NCBI GenBank assembly: GCA_964492925.1
Contig: CAZBMF010000005.1
Location: 1 to 40,030, forward strand
Length of the DNA stretch: 40,030 bases
Reading direction: 5' to 3'
Source of the DNA: VMCP01 sp964492925
Lineage (GTDB): Bacteria > Bacteroidota > Bacteroidia > NS11-12g > UBA955
Shown here piece by piece: positions 8,070 to 17,720 of the stretch. The position numbers and the translations under genes were made by a program. Positions within the stretch are counted from its first letter, which is position 1. Each line of letters starts with the position of its first letter. The notes under the pieces were generated by a model. It saw only the letters and a program-made list of their open reading frames with translations, was not told where the DNA came from and did not search any database.

Positions 8070-11000
8070 ATGTTTGGGAATATCGTAAATAACATCGCAA
8101 AGCTTTTTGGCGGCAACGCTGCTGAAAAGGCAATGAAAGAAATCATGCCAATTGTTGCTCAAATCAATGAGCATTATGAGTCATATAAAACCATTAGCAC
8201 CGATGAATTGAGAGGCAAAACTGCTGAATTCAAATCACGCATTGCTGAATATTTGCAAGAAATTGACGGACAAATTTCAGAGGCACACGCAAAAATTGCC
8301 AGTTTAGATTCGCAAGCCATCGATGAAAAAGAGGAAATCTTCCAAGAGATTTCGGATTTAGAAAAATCCAGAGATGAAAAATTGGAAGAAATTTTAAAGG
8401 TTATATTACCAGAAGCTTTTGCCGTTACTAAAGAAGCAGCGAAAAGACTGAGTGAAAACAGCGAACTTGAATGCACAGCAACCGATTTAGATAGAGAATT
8501 GGCTACAAAGCATGAAAATGTGCGCATTGAAGGCAACAAAGCATTCTATGCAAACGAATGGCTCGCGGCTGGTGGTAAAATCAAATGGAACATGGTGCAT
8601 TATGATGTTCAGTTGATTGGTGGTATTGCACTTCATTCAGGAAACATCGCCGAGATGGGAACTGGAGAAGGTAAAACCTTGGTGAGTACATTGCCAGCTT
8701 ACCTCAATGCTTTGGGTGGAAGAGGTGTTCACATGGTTACTGTGAATGACTATTTGGCACGAAGAGACTGTGAGTGGAATGGTCCTTTATTTAATTTCTT
8801 AGGACTTACTGTAGACTGCCTAGAATATCATAGCCCGAATACAGAAGAACGCCGACAAGCATACAAAGCTGATATCACATACGGAACCAATAATGAATTT
8901 GGTTTCGATTACTTACGTGACAACATGGCACATGAAACCGATGAATTGGTTCAAGGTAAACATCATTTTGCCATGATTGACGAGGTTGATAGCGTTTTAA
9001 TTGACGATGCCCGTACACCTTTGATTATTAGTGGTCCTACTCCGAAAGGCGATATCCAAGAATTTGAGGCACTCAAACCTAGAATTCAAACGTTGGTAGA
9101 GGCACAAAAGAAATACATCAATACCGCTTTAACCGATGCAAAAAAACTCATCGCTGAAGGCAAAAACGGACATAATGAAGGTGAAGGTGGCCTAGCTTTA
9201 TTGAGAGCATATAGAGGTTTACCTAAAAACAAAGCTTTAATTAAATTTTTGGGGGAAGCTGGAGTTCGTAATATTTTAACCAAATCTGAAAACAATTATT
9301 TAGCCGATCAACAAAAGGAAATGCCTAAAGTTGATGCTGCATTGTACTTTACGATTGATGAAAAAACAAATTCAGTAGACCTCACTGAAAAAGGAATTGA
9401 ATTGATTACTGGTAACGCAGAAGATCCTAACTTCTTCGTATTGCCAGATGTTGGATATGAAATTGCCGAAATTGAAAAAAGCAATCACTCTGATGCCGAA
9501 AAAATTGCATTGAAAGACAAATTGATGCAAGAATTCGCTGAAAAAAGTGAGCGAATTCATTCGGTTCAACAATTATTGAAAGCCTACACTCTTTTTGAAA
9601 AAGATGTTGAATACATCATCCAAGACGACAAGGTGAAAATTGTTGACGAACAAACTGGTCGTATCATGGAAGGAAGACGTTACTCAGACGGACTACACCA
9701 AGCCATTGAAGCAAAAGAAAATGTAAGGGTTGAAGCGGCAACCCAAACTTATGCAACCATTACTTTGCAGAATTATTTCCGTATGTACCATAAACTTGCC
9801 GGTATGACAGGTACTGCAGAAACTGAGGCGCAAGAATTGTGGGACATCTACAAATTAGGGGTTAAAGTTATTCCTACCAACAGACCTGTAATTAGAAAAG
9901 ATTACGAAGATTTGGTGTATAAAACCAAACGTGAAAAATACAATGCCGTAATTGACGAAATCGTTGCATTAAGTGAAGCAAAACGTCCGGTATTAGTTGG
10001 TACAACCTCAGTTGAAGTGAGTGAGTTGCTTTCTCGTATGTTAAAGCTTAGAGGCATTAAACATAACGTTTTAAATGCTAAGCAACATCAAAAAGAAGCT
10101 GAAATTGTAGCACAAGCTGGTTTACCGTCTGCAGTTACTATTGCCACCAATATGGCTGGTAGGGGTACAGATATTAAAATTTCTGAAGAAGTTAAATCTT
10201 ATGGTGGTTTGGCCATTATTGGTACTGAGCGCCATGATAGTCGACGTGTTGATAGACAGTTAAGAGGTCGTTCTGGTCGTCAAGGAGATCCAGGAAGTTC
10301 ACGCTTTTTTGTGAGTTTAGAAGACGATTTGATGCGAATTTTTGGTGCAGAGCGTGTTTCTAACATGATGGATAAAATTGGTTACAAGGAAGGCGATGTA
10401 ATAGAACACAGCTGGATGACCAAAACCATCGAAAGAAACCAAAAGCGAATGGAGCAGAACAACTTTGGTATCAGAAAACGTTTGTTGGAATACGATGACG
10501 TTATGAACAAACAGCGTTCTAACATTTATCGTATGAGAAGGAATGCCCTTTTTGGTGATAAATTGAGCATCGATTTGCGCAACATGTTATATAATTGGTG
10601 TAACGATACCATTCTTAATTACAAGCAAGGTGGTAATTTCGAGGAGTTGGAATTAGAGGTTATTCGTACTTTGGCAATGGGATTGCCATTTGATGAAGCT
10701 ACGTTCGATACCAAGAAAGAAACTGAACTCACCGAAATATTGTTTGCTGACCTATCTCATAAGTACAACAACAAACTCAACAGAATTGCAGAACAAGCTT
10801 TCCCTGTATTCAAACATATTCGCGAAGAACAAGGTGAAAGAATTGAAAATGTAATTGTTCCAATGACAGATGGCACCCATAGTTTCCAAATAACAGTTTC
10901 AATGCAAAAGGCTTTGGATTCTCAATGTCGTTCTTTGGTTCAAGATTTTGAAAAATGGACAACGCTTCAAACCATTGATGATGAGTGGAAAGAGCACTTA

Positions 11001-11390
11001 AGAGAATTGGATGAGCTTAAACAGAGTACTTACAATGCTCAATATGAACAAAAAGATCCATTGTTAATTTATAAAATCGAAAGTTTTGAATTGTTTGGAC
11101 AAATGCTTCAACGCATTAACCACAAGGTTCTTGGATTGCTATTTAGAACCCGAATTTTAGAAGAAAATCCGGTTGAAGAAGCAAGAAGACCCATAAAAAA
11201 AGACAATCCAAAAGTTGTTGCAAGCAAAGAGGAATTTGAATCAGGGGTATCAGACAGCCAAGCAGCTGTTGAATCTTCCGCACCCAAAATCCCTCAAAAT
11301 CCAATAAGGAATGAACTAAAAGTGGGTAGAAACGATCCTTGTCCTTGCGGATCTGGTAAGAAATTCAAATCTTGCCACGGAAAAGAATAA
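8070..11390 (+). CDS. secA: Protein translocase ATPase SecA
   Basis: The protein is 1106 residues and drives Sec-dependent export at the inner membrane. Walker A is GTGEGKT at 197-203. The DEVD Walker B lies in MIDEVDSVLIDDARTPLIISG near 300. The motor continues with GRIMEGRRYSDGLHQAIEAKE, AGMTGTAETE, ATNMAGRGTDI and ERHDSRRVDRQLRGRSGRQGD. The C-terminus carries the Zn/SecB-binding motif NDPCPCGSGKKFKSCHG. It is longer than E. coli SecA (about 900) because of a charged helical insertion near 60-112 and a second one near 345-455, both of the type seen in Bacteroidota. The DUF5522 gene starts 1 nt after the stop. Confidence 0.98.
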   Translation: MFGNIVNNIAKLFGGNAAEKAMKEIMPIVAQINEHYESYKTISTDELRGKTAEFKSRIAEYLQEIDGQISEAHAKIASLDSQAIDEKEEIFQEISDLEKSRDEKLEEILKVILPEAFAVTKEAAKRLSENSELECTATDLDRELATKHENVRIEGNKAFYANEWLAAGGKIKWNMVHYDVQLIGGIALHSGNIAEMGTGEGKTLVSTLPAYLNALGGRGVHMVTVNDYLARRDCEWNGPLFNFLGLTVDCLEYHSPNTEERRQAYKADITYGTNNEFGFDYLRDNMAHETDELVQGKHHFAMIDEVDSVLIDDARTPLIISGPTPKGDIQEFEALKPRIQTLVEAQKKYINTALTDAKKLIAEGKNGHNEGEGGLALLRAYRGLPKNKALIKFLGEAGVRNILTKSENNYLADQQKEMPKVDAALYFTIDEKTNSVDLTEKGIELITGNAEDPNFFVLPDVGYEIAEIEKSNHSDAEKIALKDKLMQEFAEKSERIHSVQQLLKAYTLFEKDVEYIIQDDKVKIVDEQTGRIMEGRRYSDGLHQAIEAKENVRVEAATQTYATITLQNYFRMYHKLAGMTGTAETEAQELWDIYKLGVKVIPTNRPVIRKDYEDLVYKTKREKYNAVIDEIVALSEAKRPVLVGTTSVEVSELLSRMLKLRGIKHNVLNAKQHQKEAEIVAQAGLPSAVTIATNMAGRGTDIKISEEVKSYGGLAIIGTERHDSRRVDRQLRGRSGRQGDPGSSRFFVSLEDDLMRIFGAERVSNMMDKIGYKEGDVIEHSWMTKTIERNQKRMEQNNFGIRKRLLEYDDVMNKQRSNIYRMRRNALFGDKLSIDLRNMLYNWCNDTILNYKQGGNFEELELEVIRTLAMGLPFDEATFDTKKETELTEILFADLSHKYNNKLNRIAEQAFPVFKHIREEQGERIENVIVPMTDGTHSFQITVSMQKALDSQCRSLVQDFEKWTTLQTIDDEWKEHLRELDELKQSTYNAQYEQKDPLLIYKIESFELFGQMLQRINHKVLGLLFRTRILEENPVEEARRPIKKDNPKVVASKEEFESGVSDSQAAVESSAPKIPQNPIRNELKVGRNDPCPCGSGKKFKSCHGKE

Positions 11391-11391
11391 A

Positions 11392-11589
11392 ATGCCCAAT
11401 AAAAAAGAACAAACTGCAAAAACCGTTAACAAAGCTTACTACTTTGAAAACGGTTTTTGTGTTTTTACGTCAGAGTTTTTAATACAACGAGGATTTTGCT
11501 GCGGCAATGGTTGCCGCCATTGTCCTTACCAACCAAAACATAAACTTGGCAACAAAACGTTATCCCCTGAATTTGTGCAAAAGTTGTAA
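11392..11589 (+). CDS. Small cysteine-rich DUF5522 protein
   Basis: The protein is 65 residues. The ATG lies 1 nt after the secA stop, so it is almost certainly co-transcribed and translationally coupled. Its core FCVFTSEFLIQRGFCCGNGC followed by RHCPY is typical of the DUF5522 family. The four cysteines (CC, then C, then C) plus histidine suggest a metal or iron-sulfur site. This is inference, and the function is not known to me. No signal peptide is visible, so it is cytoplasmic. Confidence 0.85.
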   Translation: MPNKKEQTAKTVNKAYYFENGFCVFTSEFLIQRGFCCGNGCRHCPYQPKHKLGNKTLSPEFVQKL

Positions 11590-11622
11590 AAACCTTTTTC
11601 CTGTGAGAGGCCAATTCGTGCG

Positions 11623-11630
11623 TAAATTTG
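11623..11630 (+). promoter_or_regulatory. -7 promoter element (TAAATTTG) of purH
   Basis: TAAATTTG is an exact TAnnTTTG match that ends 4 nt before the GTG start of purH at 11635. No TTG is seen at 17-23 nt upstream. If used, the purH mRNA would be leaderless or nearly so. Confidence 0.45.
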
Positions 11631-11634
11631 CTGC

Positions 11635-13134
11635 GTGAATTCGAAAATTCAATCTGCACTCATTTCTGTTTTTTATAAAGACGGTTTAGAACCTATCATC
11701 AAAGCCTTACACAGTGAAAATGTAACCTTGTATTCAACTGGAGGCACAAGAAAATTCATTGAAGACATGGGAATTCCATGTGTGGCCATCGAAGATATTA
11801 CAGGTTATCCTAGTATTCTTGGTGGACGAGTTAAAACGTTGCATCCTAAAGTATTTGGAGGAATTTTAGCCCGCAGAGAATTGAATTCAGACATGCAAGA
11901 AATTGCTGAATATCAAATTCCATTGTATGATTTGGTGATTGTAGACCTCTACCCTTTTGCTGAAACTGTGGCTGCGGGTGGAACTGAGCAAGAAATCATC
12001 GAGAAAATTGATATTGGAGGGGTTTCTTTGATTCGTGCAGCGGCAAAAAACCATGCACATACTTGCATTGTAGCCGATAAATCTGATTATCAAACATTTC
12101 TCTCTGCTTACAATGAAGGAAATGGCACATTGGGTTTAGATACTCGTAAAAAATTGGCAGCAAATGCATTCAGAACCACCGCAAATTATGATACCCAAAT
12201 TGCAAATTGGTTTCAAGGTGATAAAGTATACGCTCTTAGATATGGAGAAAACCCACATCAAAAAGCCACTTTTAATGGTGATTTAGAAGCCATTTTCGAC
12301 AAAATACAAGGCAAAGAATTATCTTACAACAACTTACTAGATGTAGATAGTGCAATTTGTTTGTTAAACGAATTCCAAAATGTTTCACAACCAACTTTTG
12401 TCATTATTAAACACAACAACGCTTGTGGAGTTGCAACTAAATCAACCGTGCTTGAAGCTTGGAATACGGCTTTGGCTTGTGATCCTGTGAGTGCTTTCGG
12501 TGGGATATTGGCCTGTAACGCTGAAATTGATGAAGTAACGGCTATCGAAATTAACAATTTGTTCTTTGAAGTATTAATTGCGCCAAGTTACACAGCTAAA
12601 GCAAAAGAAATTCTTTCCGGTAAAACTAACCGTATTATTTTACAGAGCAAGAATCCTATTAAATTAAAAAATCCATTAACTAGAACCGTATTGAATGGTG
12701 ATTTGGTTCAAGAAAGAGATTCTATTTGTGAAACAAAAGAAAATATGACGGTTGTTACGCAAACTACACCTTCTGATTCACAATTTGCCGATCTTGAATT
12801 TGCCGTAAAATTGGTGAAACAAACCAAAAGTAATACAATTGTATTGGTTAAAGATGGTCAACTTCTTGCAAGTGGAACAGGACAAACGAGTCGTGTTGAT
12901 GCATTGGTACAAGCTATAGACAAAGCCAACAAATTTAATTTTGATTTAGATGGTGCAGTTATGGCTAGTGATGCTTTCTTCCCATTCCCAGATTGTGTAG
13001 AAATTGCCGATAAAGCTGGTATTAAAGCAGTTGTACAACCGGGAGGAAGCGTAAAAGATCAATTGAGCATAGATTATTGCAATGAAAATGCAATTTCTAT
13101 GGTATTTACAGGTGTGAGACACTTCAAACACTAA
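11635..13134 (+). CDS. purH: Bifunctional AICAR formyltransferase / IMP cyclohydrolase PurH
   Basis: The protein is 499 residues from a GTG start and catalyses the last two steps of IMP synthesis. The N-terminal cyclohydrolase domain has IQSALISVFYKDGLE, YSTGGT and the GRVKTLHPKVFGGIL signature with Lys67. The C-terminal formyltransferase domain has LRYGENPHQKA, the catalytic KHNNACG (Lys-His pair; the usual motif is KHNNPCG), DPVSAFGGI, ASDAFFPFPD and QPGGSVKD. It ends in FTGVRHFKH. The length is slightly below E. coli PurH (529). pyrD follows 39 nt downstream on the same strand, so purine and pyrimidine genes may be co-transcribed. Confidence 0.97.
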   Translation: MNSKIQSALISVFYKDGLEPIIKALHSENVTLYSTGGTRKFIEDMGIPCVAIEDITGYPSILGGRVKTLHPKVFGGILARRELNSDMQEIAEYQIPLYDLVIVDLYPFAETVAAGGTEQEIIEKIDIGGVSLIRAAAKNHAHTCIVADKSDYQTFLSAYNEGNGTLGLDTRKKLAANAFRTTANYDTQIANWFQGDKVYALRYGENPHQKATFNGDLEAIFDKIQGKELSYNNLLDVDSAICLLNEFQNVSQPTFVIIKHNNACGVATKSTVLEAWNTALACDPVSAFGGILACNAEIDEVTAIEINNLFFEVLIAPSYTAKAKEILSGKTNRIILQSKNPIKLKNPLTRTVLNGDLVQERDSICETKENMTVVTQTTPSDSQFADLEFAVKLVKQTKSNTIVLVKDGQLLASGTGQTSRVDALVQAIDKANKFNFDLDGAVMASDAFFPFPDCVEIADKAGIKAVVQPGGSVKDQLSIDYCNENAISMVFTGVRHFKH

Positions 13135-13173
13135 AGTTTGGTACGGTTTTCGCATAGTACGAATTGTTAATTT

Positions 13174-14202
13174 ATGTATTCACTCGTTAAGTTTTTTTTA
13201 TTTCAATTATCTCCTGAAAAGGCCCACGATATTGCGCTAAATTTGATGCAGACAGCATTAAAATGGCCTATTATTGGTAGTATACTTCGTAAAAGTTTTA
13301 AAATAGAAAATGCCGTTCCTGTAACCGTTGCAGGTATTACTTTCCCAAATATTGTTGGACTTGCAGCAGGTTTTGATAAAGACGCTCGAAGACTTCATTT
13401 ACTTAAAGAATTTGGCTTCGGTTTTGTTGAAGTAGGTACCGTTACTCCAAAAGCTCAATCGGGAAATCCGAAACCTAGATTGTTCAGAATTCCTGCAGAT
13501 CTTGCACTAATTAACCGAATGGGATTCAACAACAGGGGTGTTGATCAAATGGTGGAACGTTTAAAAAATAGACCGGAAGGACTCATTGTTGGAGGGAATA
13601 TTGGTAAAAACAAAACCACGCCTAACGACAAAGCCTATCTTGATTATGTGTATTGCTTTGAAAAACTTTATGACCATGTGGATTACATCGTTGTGAACAT
13701 TTCAAGTCCCAATACCCCTGGACTAAGAGATTTACAAGAAGAAAACTTCATTGTTGGACTTTTTGAAGAACTCCACAAATTGAGAGCTCAACGAGATATA
13801 TTTAAACCTATTTTCTTGAAATTGGCTCCAGATTTTCAATTGAATGCGATCAAGGAAATGGTTAAAACCATCAAGAAAGCTAAAGTTGATGGCATTGTTG
13901 CAACCAATACCACAATCACCCGTGAAAAACTGACCATTTCCGATAAAGAAATTGAAAAAATTGGTGCTGGCGGACTTTCAGGGCAACCCCTATTTGAGGC
14001 AAGCAACGCAATGTTGGCATCTTTGAGCATTGAATTGGGAGGACAAATTCCAATTATCGGAGTTGGTGGAATTTTCAATGGCACAGATGCTACTGAAAAA
14101 TTGGTTCGTGGTGCGAGTTTGGTTCAAGTTTATACAGGATTTGTGTACGAAGGTCCATGGATTGTCAAAAACATATTGAAAGAAATCAATTATAATGGTT
14201 AA
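13174..14202 (+). CDS. pyrD: Dihydroorotate dehydrogenase (quinone), class 2
   Basis: The protein is 342 residues and oxidises dihydroorotate to orotate with transfer to quinone at the inner membrane. The N-terminal amphipathic region (MYSLVKFFLFQLSPEKAHDIAL) is the class 2 membrane-association segment. FMN-barrel motifs include VGLAAGFDKDA, VGTVTPKAQSGNPKPR and NRMGFNN. The catalytic serine of class 2 is in NISSPNTPGLR (Ser177/178). The FMN phosphate site is in GVGGI and VQVYTGFVYEGP. It sits 39 nt after purH, and the nuclease gene starts 9 nt after its stop, so the three genes may form one unit. Confidence 0.97.
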   Translation: MYSLVKFFLFQLSPEKAHDIALNLMQTALKWPIIGSILRKSFKIENAVPVTVAGITFPNIVGLAAGFDKDARRLHLLKEFGFGFVEVGTVTPKAQSGNPKPRLFRIPADLALINRMGFNNRGVDQMVERLKNRPEGLIVGGNIGKNKTTPNDKAYLDYVYCFEKLYDHVDYIVVNISSPNTPGLRDLQEENFIVGLFEELHKLRAQRDIFKPIFLKLAPDFQLNAIKEMVKTIKKAKVDGIVATNTTITREKLTISDKEIEKIGAGGLSGQPLFEASNAMLASLSIELGGQIPIIGVGGIFNGTDATEKLVRGASLVQVYTGFVYEGPWIVKNILKEINYNG

Positions 14203-14211
14203 TTTGCCAAA

Positions 14212-14976
14212 ATGAAATTGGTAAAACATCTATTTTTCATTTGTCTAGCCTTCATTTTTGTTTCATTTAACACTCAACTGTCACTCTCCAAATACTGGGA
14301 ATGTCCAGCCGTTTTTGACCAAGAACAAGTGATTCAGCATTTGGGGTACTTTACTTCCTACAACCATACCCATTATCAGCCCAATTGGGTGGCTTATACC
14401 CTTACTCCCTCTAAATTATCTAAAGAGGCCGAACGCACAAATGATTTTTTGGTAGATCCCAATATTCATCCTGAAACAGCCAATACAAAAGATTATACAA
14501 AATCGGGATTTGACCGCGGACATTTGGCCCCGGCTGCAGATATGTCATGGTCTAAACAAGCTATGTATGAAAGTTTTTACATGAGTAATATTTCTCCTCA
14601 GGCACCTAAATTCAACCGCGGTATTTGGAAAAAACTGGAGGAAAAAGTTCGAGATTGGGCAAGAATAAAACCTAGTTTATTTATTGTTACAGGGCCTATA
14701 TTAACAGAGAATTTAACCCATAAAATTGGTAAAACACATTCAATTAGTGTTCCAAACCTGTTTTTTAAAGCCATTGCCGACACTTCACAAAAAGGAAACG
14801 GTATTGCGTTTATCATGAAAAACGAAGGAAGCCAAGAACCTCTTTCTCATTTTGTGGTGAGTATTGATAGCCTTGAAAAAGTCATTCATCGCGATTTATT
14901 TCACAATATTCCTTCAAAAAAACAAAATAATATTGAGAAAAAACCAGACTTAAAACACTGGTATTTGAATCATTAA
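14212..14976 (+). CDS. Secreted DNA/RNA non-specific endonuclease (NUC family)
   Basis: The protein is 254 residues with a signal-like hydrophobic N-terminus (VKHLFFICLAFIFVSFNTQ). The catalytic motif is DRGHLAPAADM at 101-111 (His104 as general base). The Mg-binding region SNISPQAPKFNRGIWKKLE has Asn126 and Glu143, like the Serratia nuclease family. It probably degrades nucleic acid in the periplasm or outside the cell for phosphate or nucleotide scavenging. The ATG lies 9 nt after the pyrD stop, which puts a scavenging enzyme behind nucleotide synthesis genes. Its TAA overlaps the stop of the convergent gene. Confidence 0.9.
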   Translation: MKLVKHLFFICLAFIFVSFNTQLSLSKYWECPAVFDQEQVIQHLGYFTSYNHTHYQPNWVAYTLTPSKLSKEAERTNDFLVDPNIHPETANTKDYTKSGFDRGHLAPAADMSWSKQAMYESFYMSNISPQAPKFNRGIWKKLEEKVRDWARIKPSLFIVTGPILTENLTHKIGKTHSISVPNLFFKAIADTSQKGNGIAFIMKNEGSQEPLSHFVVSIDSLEKVIHRDLFHNIPSKKQNNIEKKPDLKHWYLNH

Positions 14977-15563
14977 TCAGTGTTATTATAATATCTCAAT
15001 TCATTCGACCAATACCCTTTTCCGTCAATCCACCACAATTCAAACTGTAAAATAAACTTCAATTTCTTTTTGGTGAGTTCAATTTCATAACGTTTAATGG
15101 CGAAAGGTCCTTTGTTGCGATAAACAATTGGTGGCCATTTTGCCACAGCCGGCAACCCACTCGTGCTATCTATTTTTTTCAATATCAGTTTGTTAGACTT
15201 GCAATACTTGATAAATTTAGCAATACTTTTTCTCAGCTTGTGTTGATAATGAATGTGTTGAGCCTTCGCCATCGCTTGAGGTGTTACTGTATCTACCAAC
15301 CTTAATTGCTTGAAAAACAACTCTTCAGATAAAAATCCATAACTCGGTTTAATCTTGGGATGTGTTACCCAAAACACCAAACTATCGAATGCCTGTCGCT
15401 CGTCTAAAAATCCCTCAGTCAATGTTCCACTTTTGAAAGTATCTTGTAAATTGGGAAAATTTGTTTGATTTTGAGGGACAATTTTCTGACTACCCAACGT
15501 TTTTTTGACGCAGAATAACGAAACAACCAAAAAGATTAACAGACTATACCGAAATTTGTACAT
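14973..15563 (-). CDS. Hypothetical secreted protein of about 196 residues
   Basis: I do not recognise a family. From the ATG at 15563 it has an N-terminal hydrophobic segment (YSLLIFLVVSLFCVKKTLG) that may be a signal peptide or anchor. An in-frame TTG at 15581 would only add six residues. The rest is basic and mixed alpha/beta, with a C-terminal half (PIVYRNKGPFAIKRYEIEL, FILQFELWWIDGKGYWSNEL) that looks like beta strands. It converges on the nuclease gene with overlapping stop codons. Its start is only 23 nt from that of the DUF255 gene, so the two share a divergent promoter region. Confidence 0.7.
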   Translation of the reverse strand: MYKFRYSLLIFLVVSLFCVKKTLGSQKIVPQNQTNFPNLQDTFKSGTLTEGFLDERQAFDSLVFWVTHPKIKPSYGFLSEELFFKQLRLVDTVTPQAMAKAQHIHYQHKLRKSIAKFIKYCKSNKLILKKIDSTSGLPAVAKWPPIVYRNKGPFAIKRYEIELTKKKLKFILQFELWWIDGKGYWSNELRYYNNTD

Positions 15564-15586
15564 CGAAATACAAAATAACAAGAATT

Positions 15587-17632
15587 GTGAAACATTCCGA
15601 TCATTTCCCCAATAAATTAATTGAAAGCAAGAGTCCTTATTTGCTGCAACATGCCTACAATCCAGTTGAATGGCAACAATGGGGCGATGACGCCTGGGCT
15701 GAAGCCAGAGAAAAGCAAAAACTCGTCCTTGTAAGTATTGGGTACAGTGCCTGCCATTGGTGCCATGTGATGGAACGAGAGAGTTTTGAAGACAATCAAA
15801 CGGCCGAAATCATGAACATATCTATGGTCAATATCAAGGTAGATAGAGAAGAAAGACCCGACATCGACATGGTATATATGGATGCATGTCAATTGATGAC
15901 AGGTAAAGGAGGTTGGCCGTTAAACGTGATTTGTTTGCCAGACGGCCGTCCGGTTTATGCGGGCACATATTTCCCAAAACCTCAATGGCAGCAATTGATA
16001 ATACAATTAAACAGCCACTTCAAGCAAGAACCTGAAAAATTTGAAGAATACGCCAACAAATTATATGCTGATTTAAAGCAAATGAATCAGCAATCGGATG
16101 GAAAAGATTTGCGATTTTCAAGAAAAAAAATCCATGAATTATTTGCACTTTTCGCAACAAATATTGATTGGGAACATGGCGGTCAAAACCGCGCTCCAAA
16201 GTTTATGTTACCAGGTCAATATGAATTTGCACTAGATTATCATCTGTTAACAGGAAGTGAAGAAGCCAAAGAATTCCTGCATTTATCATTGCTCAAAATG
16301 TTTAATGGTGGCATTTACGACACTCTGAGAGGTGGTTTTTATCGATATAGCACCGATAAATTTTGGTTTGCACCACATTTTGAAAAAATGCTGTACGACA
16401 ATTCTCAACTTATTTCGCTCTATTCTAGGGCATATGCTTGGAGCAAAGCTCCTGTTTATAAGGAAGTGGTTGATCAATGTATTGCTTTTTGCCAAAACGA
16501 ACTGTTCAATCAAGGAGGTTATTTTTCAGCCATTGACGCAGATTCTGAGGGTATTGAGGGACGCTTTTATGTTTTCACAGAATCTGAATGCAAGAACGCA
16601 TTGAATCCTCGGGAATTTGAATTTGCAAAGCTTATTTACAATATAAAATCTGATGGAAATTGGGAACACGGCTACAATATTTTACATACCCATCTGGCTC
16701 CTTTGCAAATGATTGAAGCCATGCAGTTAACCAGTGAAGAATATCATCACTTACTACAATCTGTTAAATTCAAGTTAAATCAATTACAAAGTGTACGAGA
16801 AAGACCATCAACCGATTTCAAAGTAATATTGTCGTGGAATGCCCTCATGTTAAAAGGGTTATCCAATGCCGCTCTATATTTACAAAACAATGAATATCAA
16901 AATCTTGCGACAAAGCTTTCTGATTATTTAGAATCTACTTTCTTAAATATTGAAACATATGAATTAATGCGTATCCATTCAAAATCTAAAGTTTATGGAA
17001 CTGGATATTTGGAAGATTATGCCGCATTGTGTGAGGCTTGGCTTTGTTTGTTTGATTGTACCGGCAATCATAAATATTTGCAATTGTCTGACAGGCTTGC
17101 TGAAAAAGCACTACAATTATTTTACGATGAAAAACAAGAACAACTTTACTTCGCCCCCAACAATGGAGAACAATTGATCTTTAGAAAATCAGACAAAACC
17201 GACGATGTGATTCCGAGTGCAAACAGCATATTTGCCAATTGCTTATTTGATTTATCGGTTCATACAGGAAATATTAGATACCATGAAATATCGAAAAAAC
17301 TGCTTTCAAAAGAGTTTGAACAAATTGAGAAATTTCCAGGGTGGTATCAAAATTGGGTCAAATTGTACATGAAACAAACTACCGGAGCAATTACAGTTGC
17401 ATTGTCTGGGGAATTCGGGCAAAATGATGTTTTTCAATTCAAATCCCAACTGCCTTCATGGTGTATGGTTGGAATAAACAATACGGAAGGGATTTCCACT
17501 TGGTTGAAACATCCTTCAAAAAACGAACCTCAAATTCATATTTGCGCATCAAATCAGTGTTTTGAAGCCGTAAAAACGCTCGAGCAAGCCTTTGAAATCA
17601 TAGATGACGTAGTTTTACATGAAACCGAATAA
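15587..17632 (+). CDS. Thioredoxin-fold DUF255 / YyaL (SSP411) family protein
   Basis: The protein is 681 residues from a GTG start. The N-terminal thioredoxin-like domain is diagnostic: NKLIESKSPYLLQHAYNPVEW, then SIGYSACHWCHVMERESFED (CxxC near 57-60), VNIKVDREERPDID, and GKGGWPLNVICLPDGRPVYAGTYFP. A long helical domain resembling an (alpha/alpha)6 glycosidase-like barrel follows (PKFMLPGQYEFAL, DTLRGGFYRYSTD, WFAPHFEKMLYDNSQLISLYSRAY, LKGLSNAAL, GYLEDYAALCEAWL). The human relative is SPATA20. The biochemical role is not established. It is cytoplasmic, as no signal peptide is seen, and a terminator follows the stop. Confidence 0.93.
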   Translation: MKHSDHFPNKLIESKSPYLLQHAYNPVEWQQWGDDAWAEAREKQKLVLVSIGYSACHWCHVMERESFEDNQTAEIMNISMVNIKVDREERPDIDMVYMDACQLMTGKGGWPLNVICLPDGRPVYAGTYFPKPQWQQLIIQLNSHFKQEPEKFEEYANKLYADLKQMNQQSDGKDLRFSRKKIHELFALFATNIDWEHGGQNRAPKFMLPGQYEFALDYHLLTGSEEAKEFLHLSLLKMFNGGIYDTLRGGFYRYSTDKFWFAPHFEKMLYDNSQLISLYSRAYAWSKAPVYKEVVDQCIAFCQNELFNQGGYFSAIDADSEGIEGRFYVFTESECKNALNPREFEFAKLIYNIKSDGNWEHGYNILHTHLAPLQMIEAMQLTSEEYHHLLQSVKFKLNQLQSVRERPSTDFKVILSWNALMLKGLSNAALYLQNNEYQNLATKLSDYLESTFLNIETYELMRIHSKSKVYGTGYLEDYAALCEAWLCLFDCTGNHKYLQLSDRLAEKALQLFYDEKQEQLYFAPNNGEQLIFRKSDKTDDVIPSANSIFANCLFDLSVHTGNIRYHEISKKLLSKEFEQIEKFPGWYQNWVKLYMKQTTGAITVALSGEFGQNDVFQFKSQLPSWCMVGINNTEGISTWLKHPSKNEPQIHICASNQCFEAVKTLEQAFEIIDDVVLHETE

Positions 17633-17654
17633 GCTAAAACAATTGTGTAAACCC

Positions 17655-17696
17655 TATAAAAAATGCCCTTGAAAAAATTTCAAGGGCATTTTTATA
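17655..17696. terminator. Terminator between the DUF255 gene and the convergent T9SS gene
   Basis: A long inverted repeat with core AAATGCCCTTGAAA / TTTCAAGGGCATTT and flanking A/T runs lies just after the DUF255 stop (17632) and just before the stop of the minus-strand T9SS gene (17721). It can act in both directions. Its core matches the terminators at 4423 and 32121. Confidence 0.88.
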
Positions 17697-17720
17697 ACTC
17701 AATTTTTAATTACAATAAGA

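Noticed and set aside
8174..8539. 121-codon minus-strand ORF inside secA
   Set aside because: Serine-rich shadow of the secA helical insertion, with no motif and no start signals.
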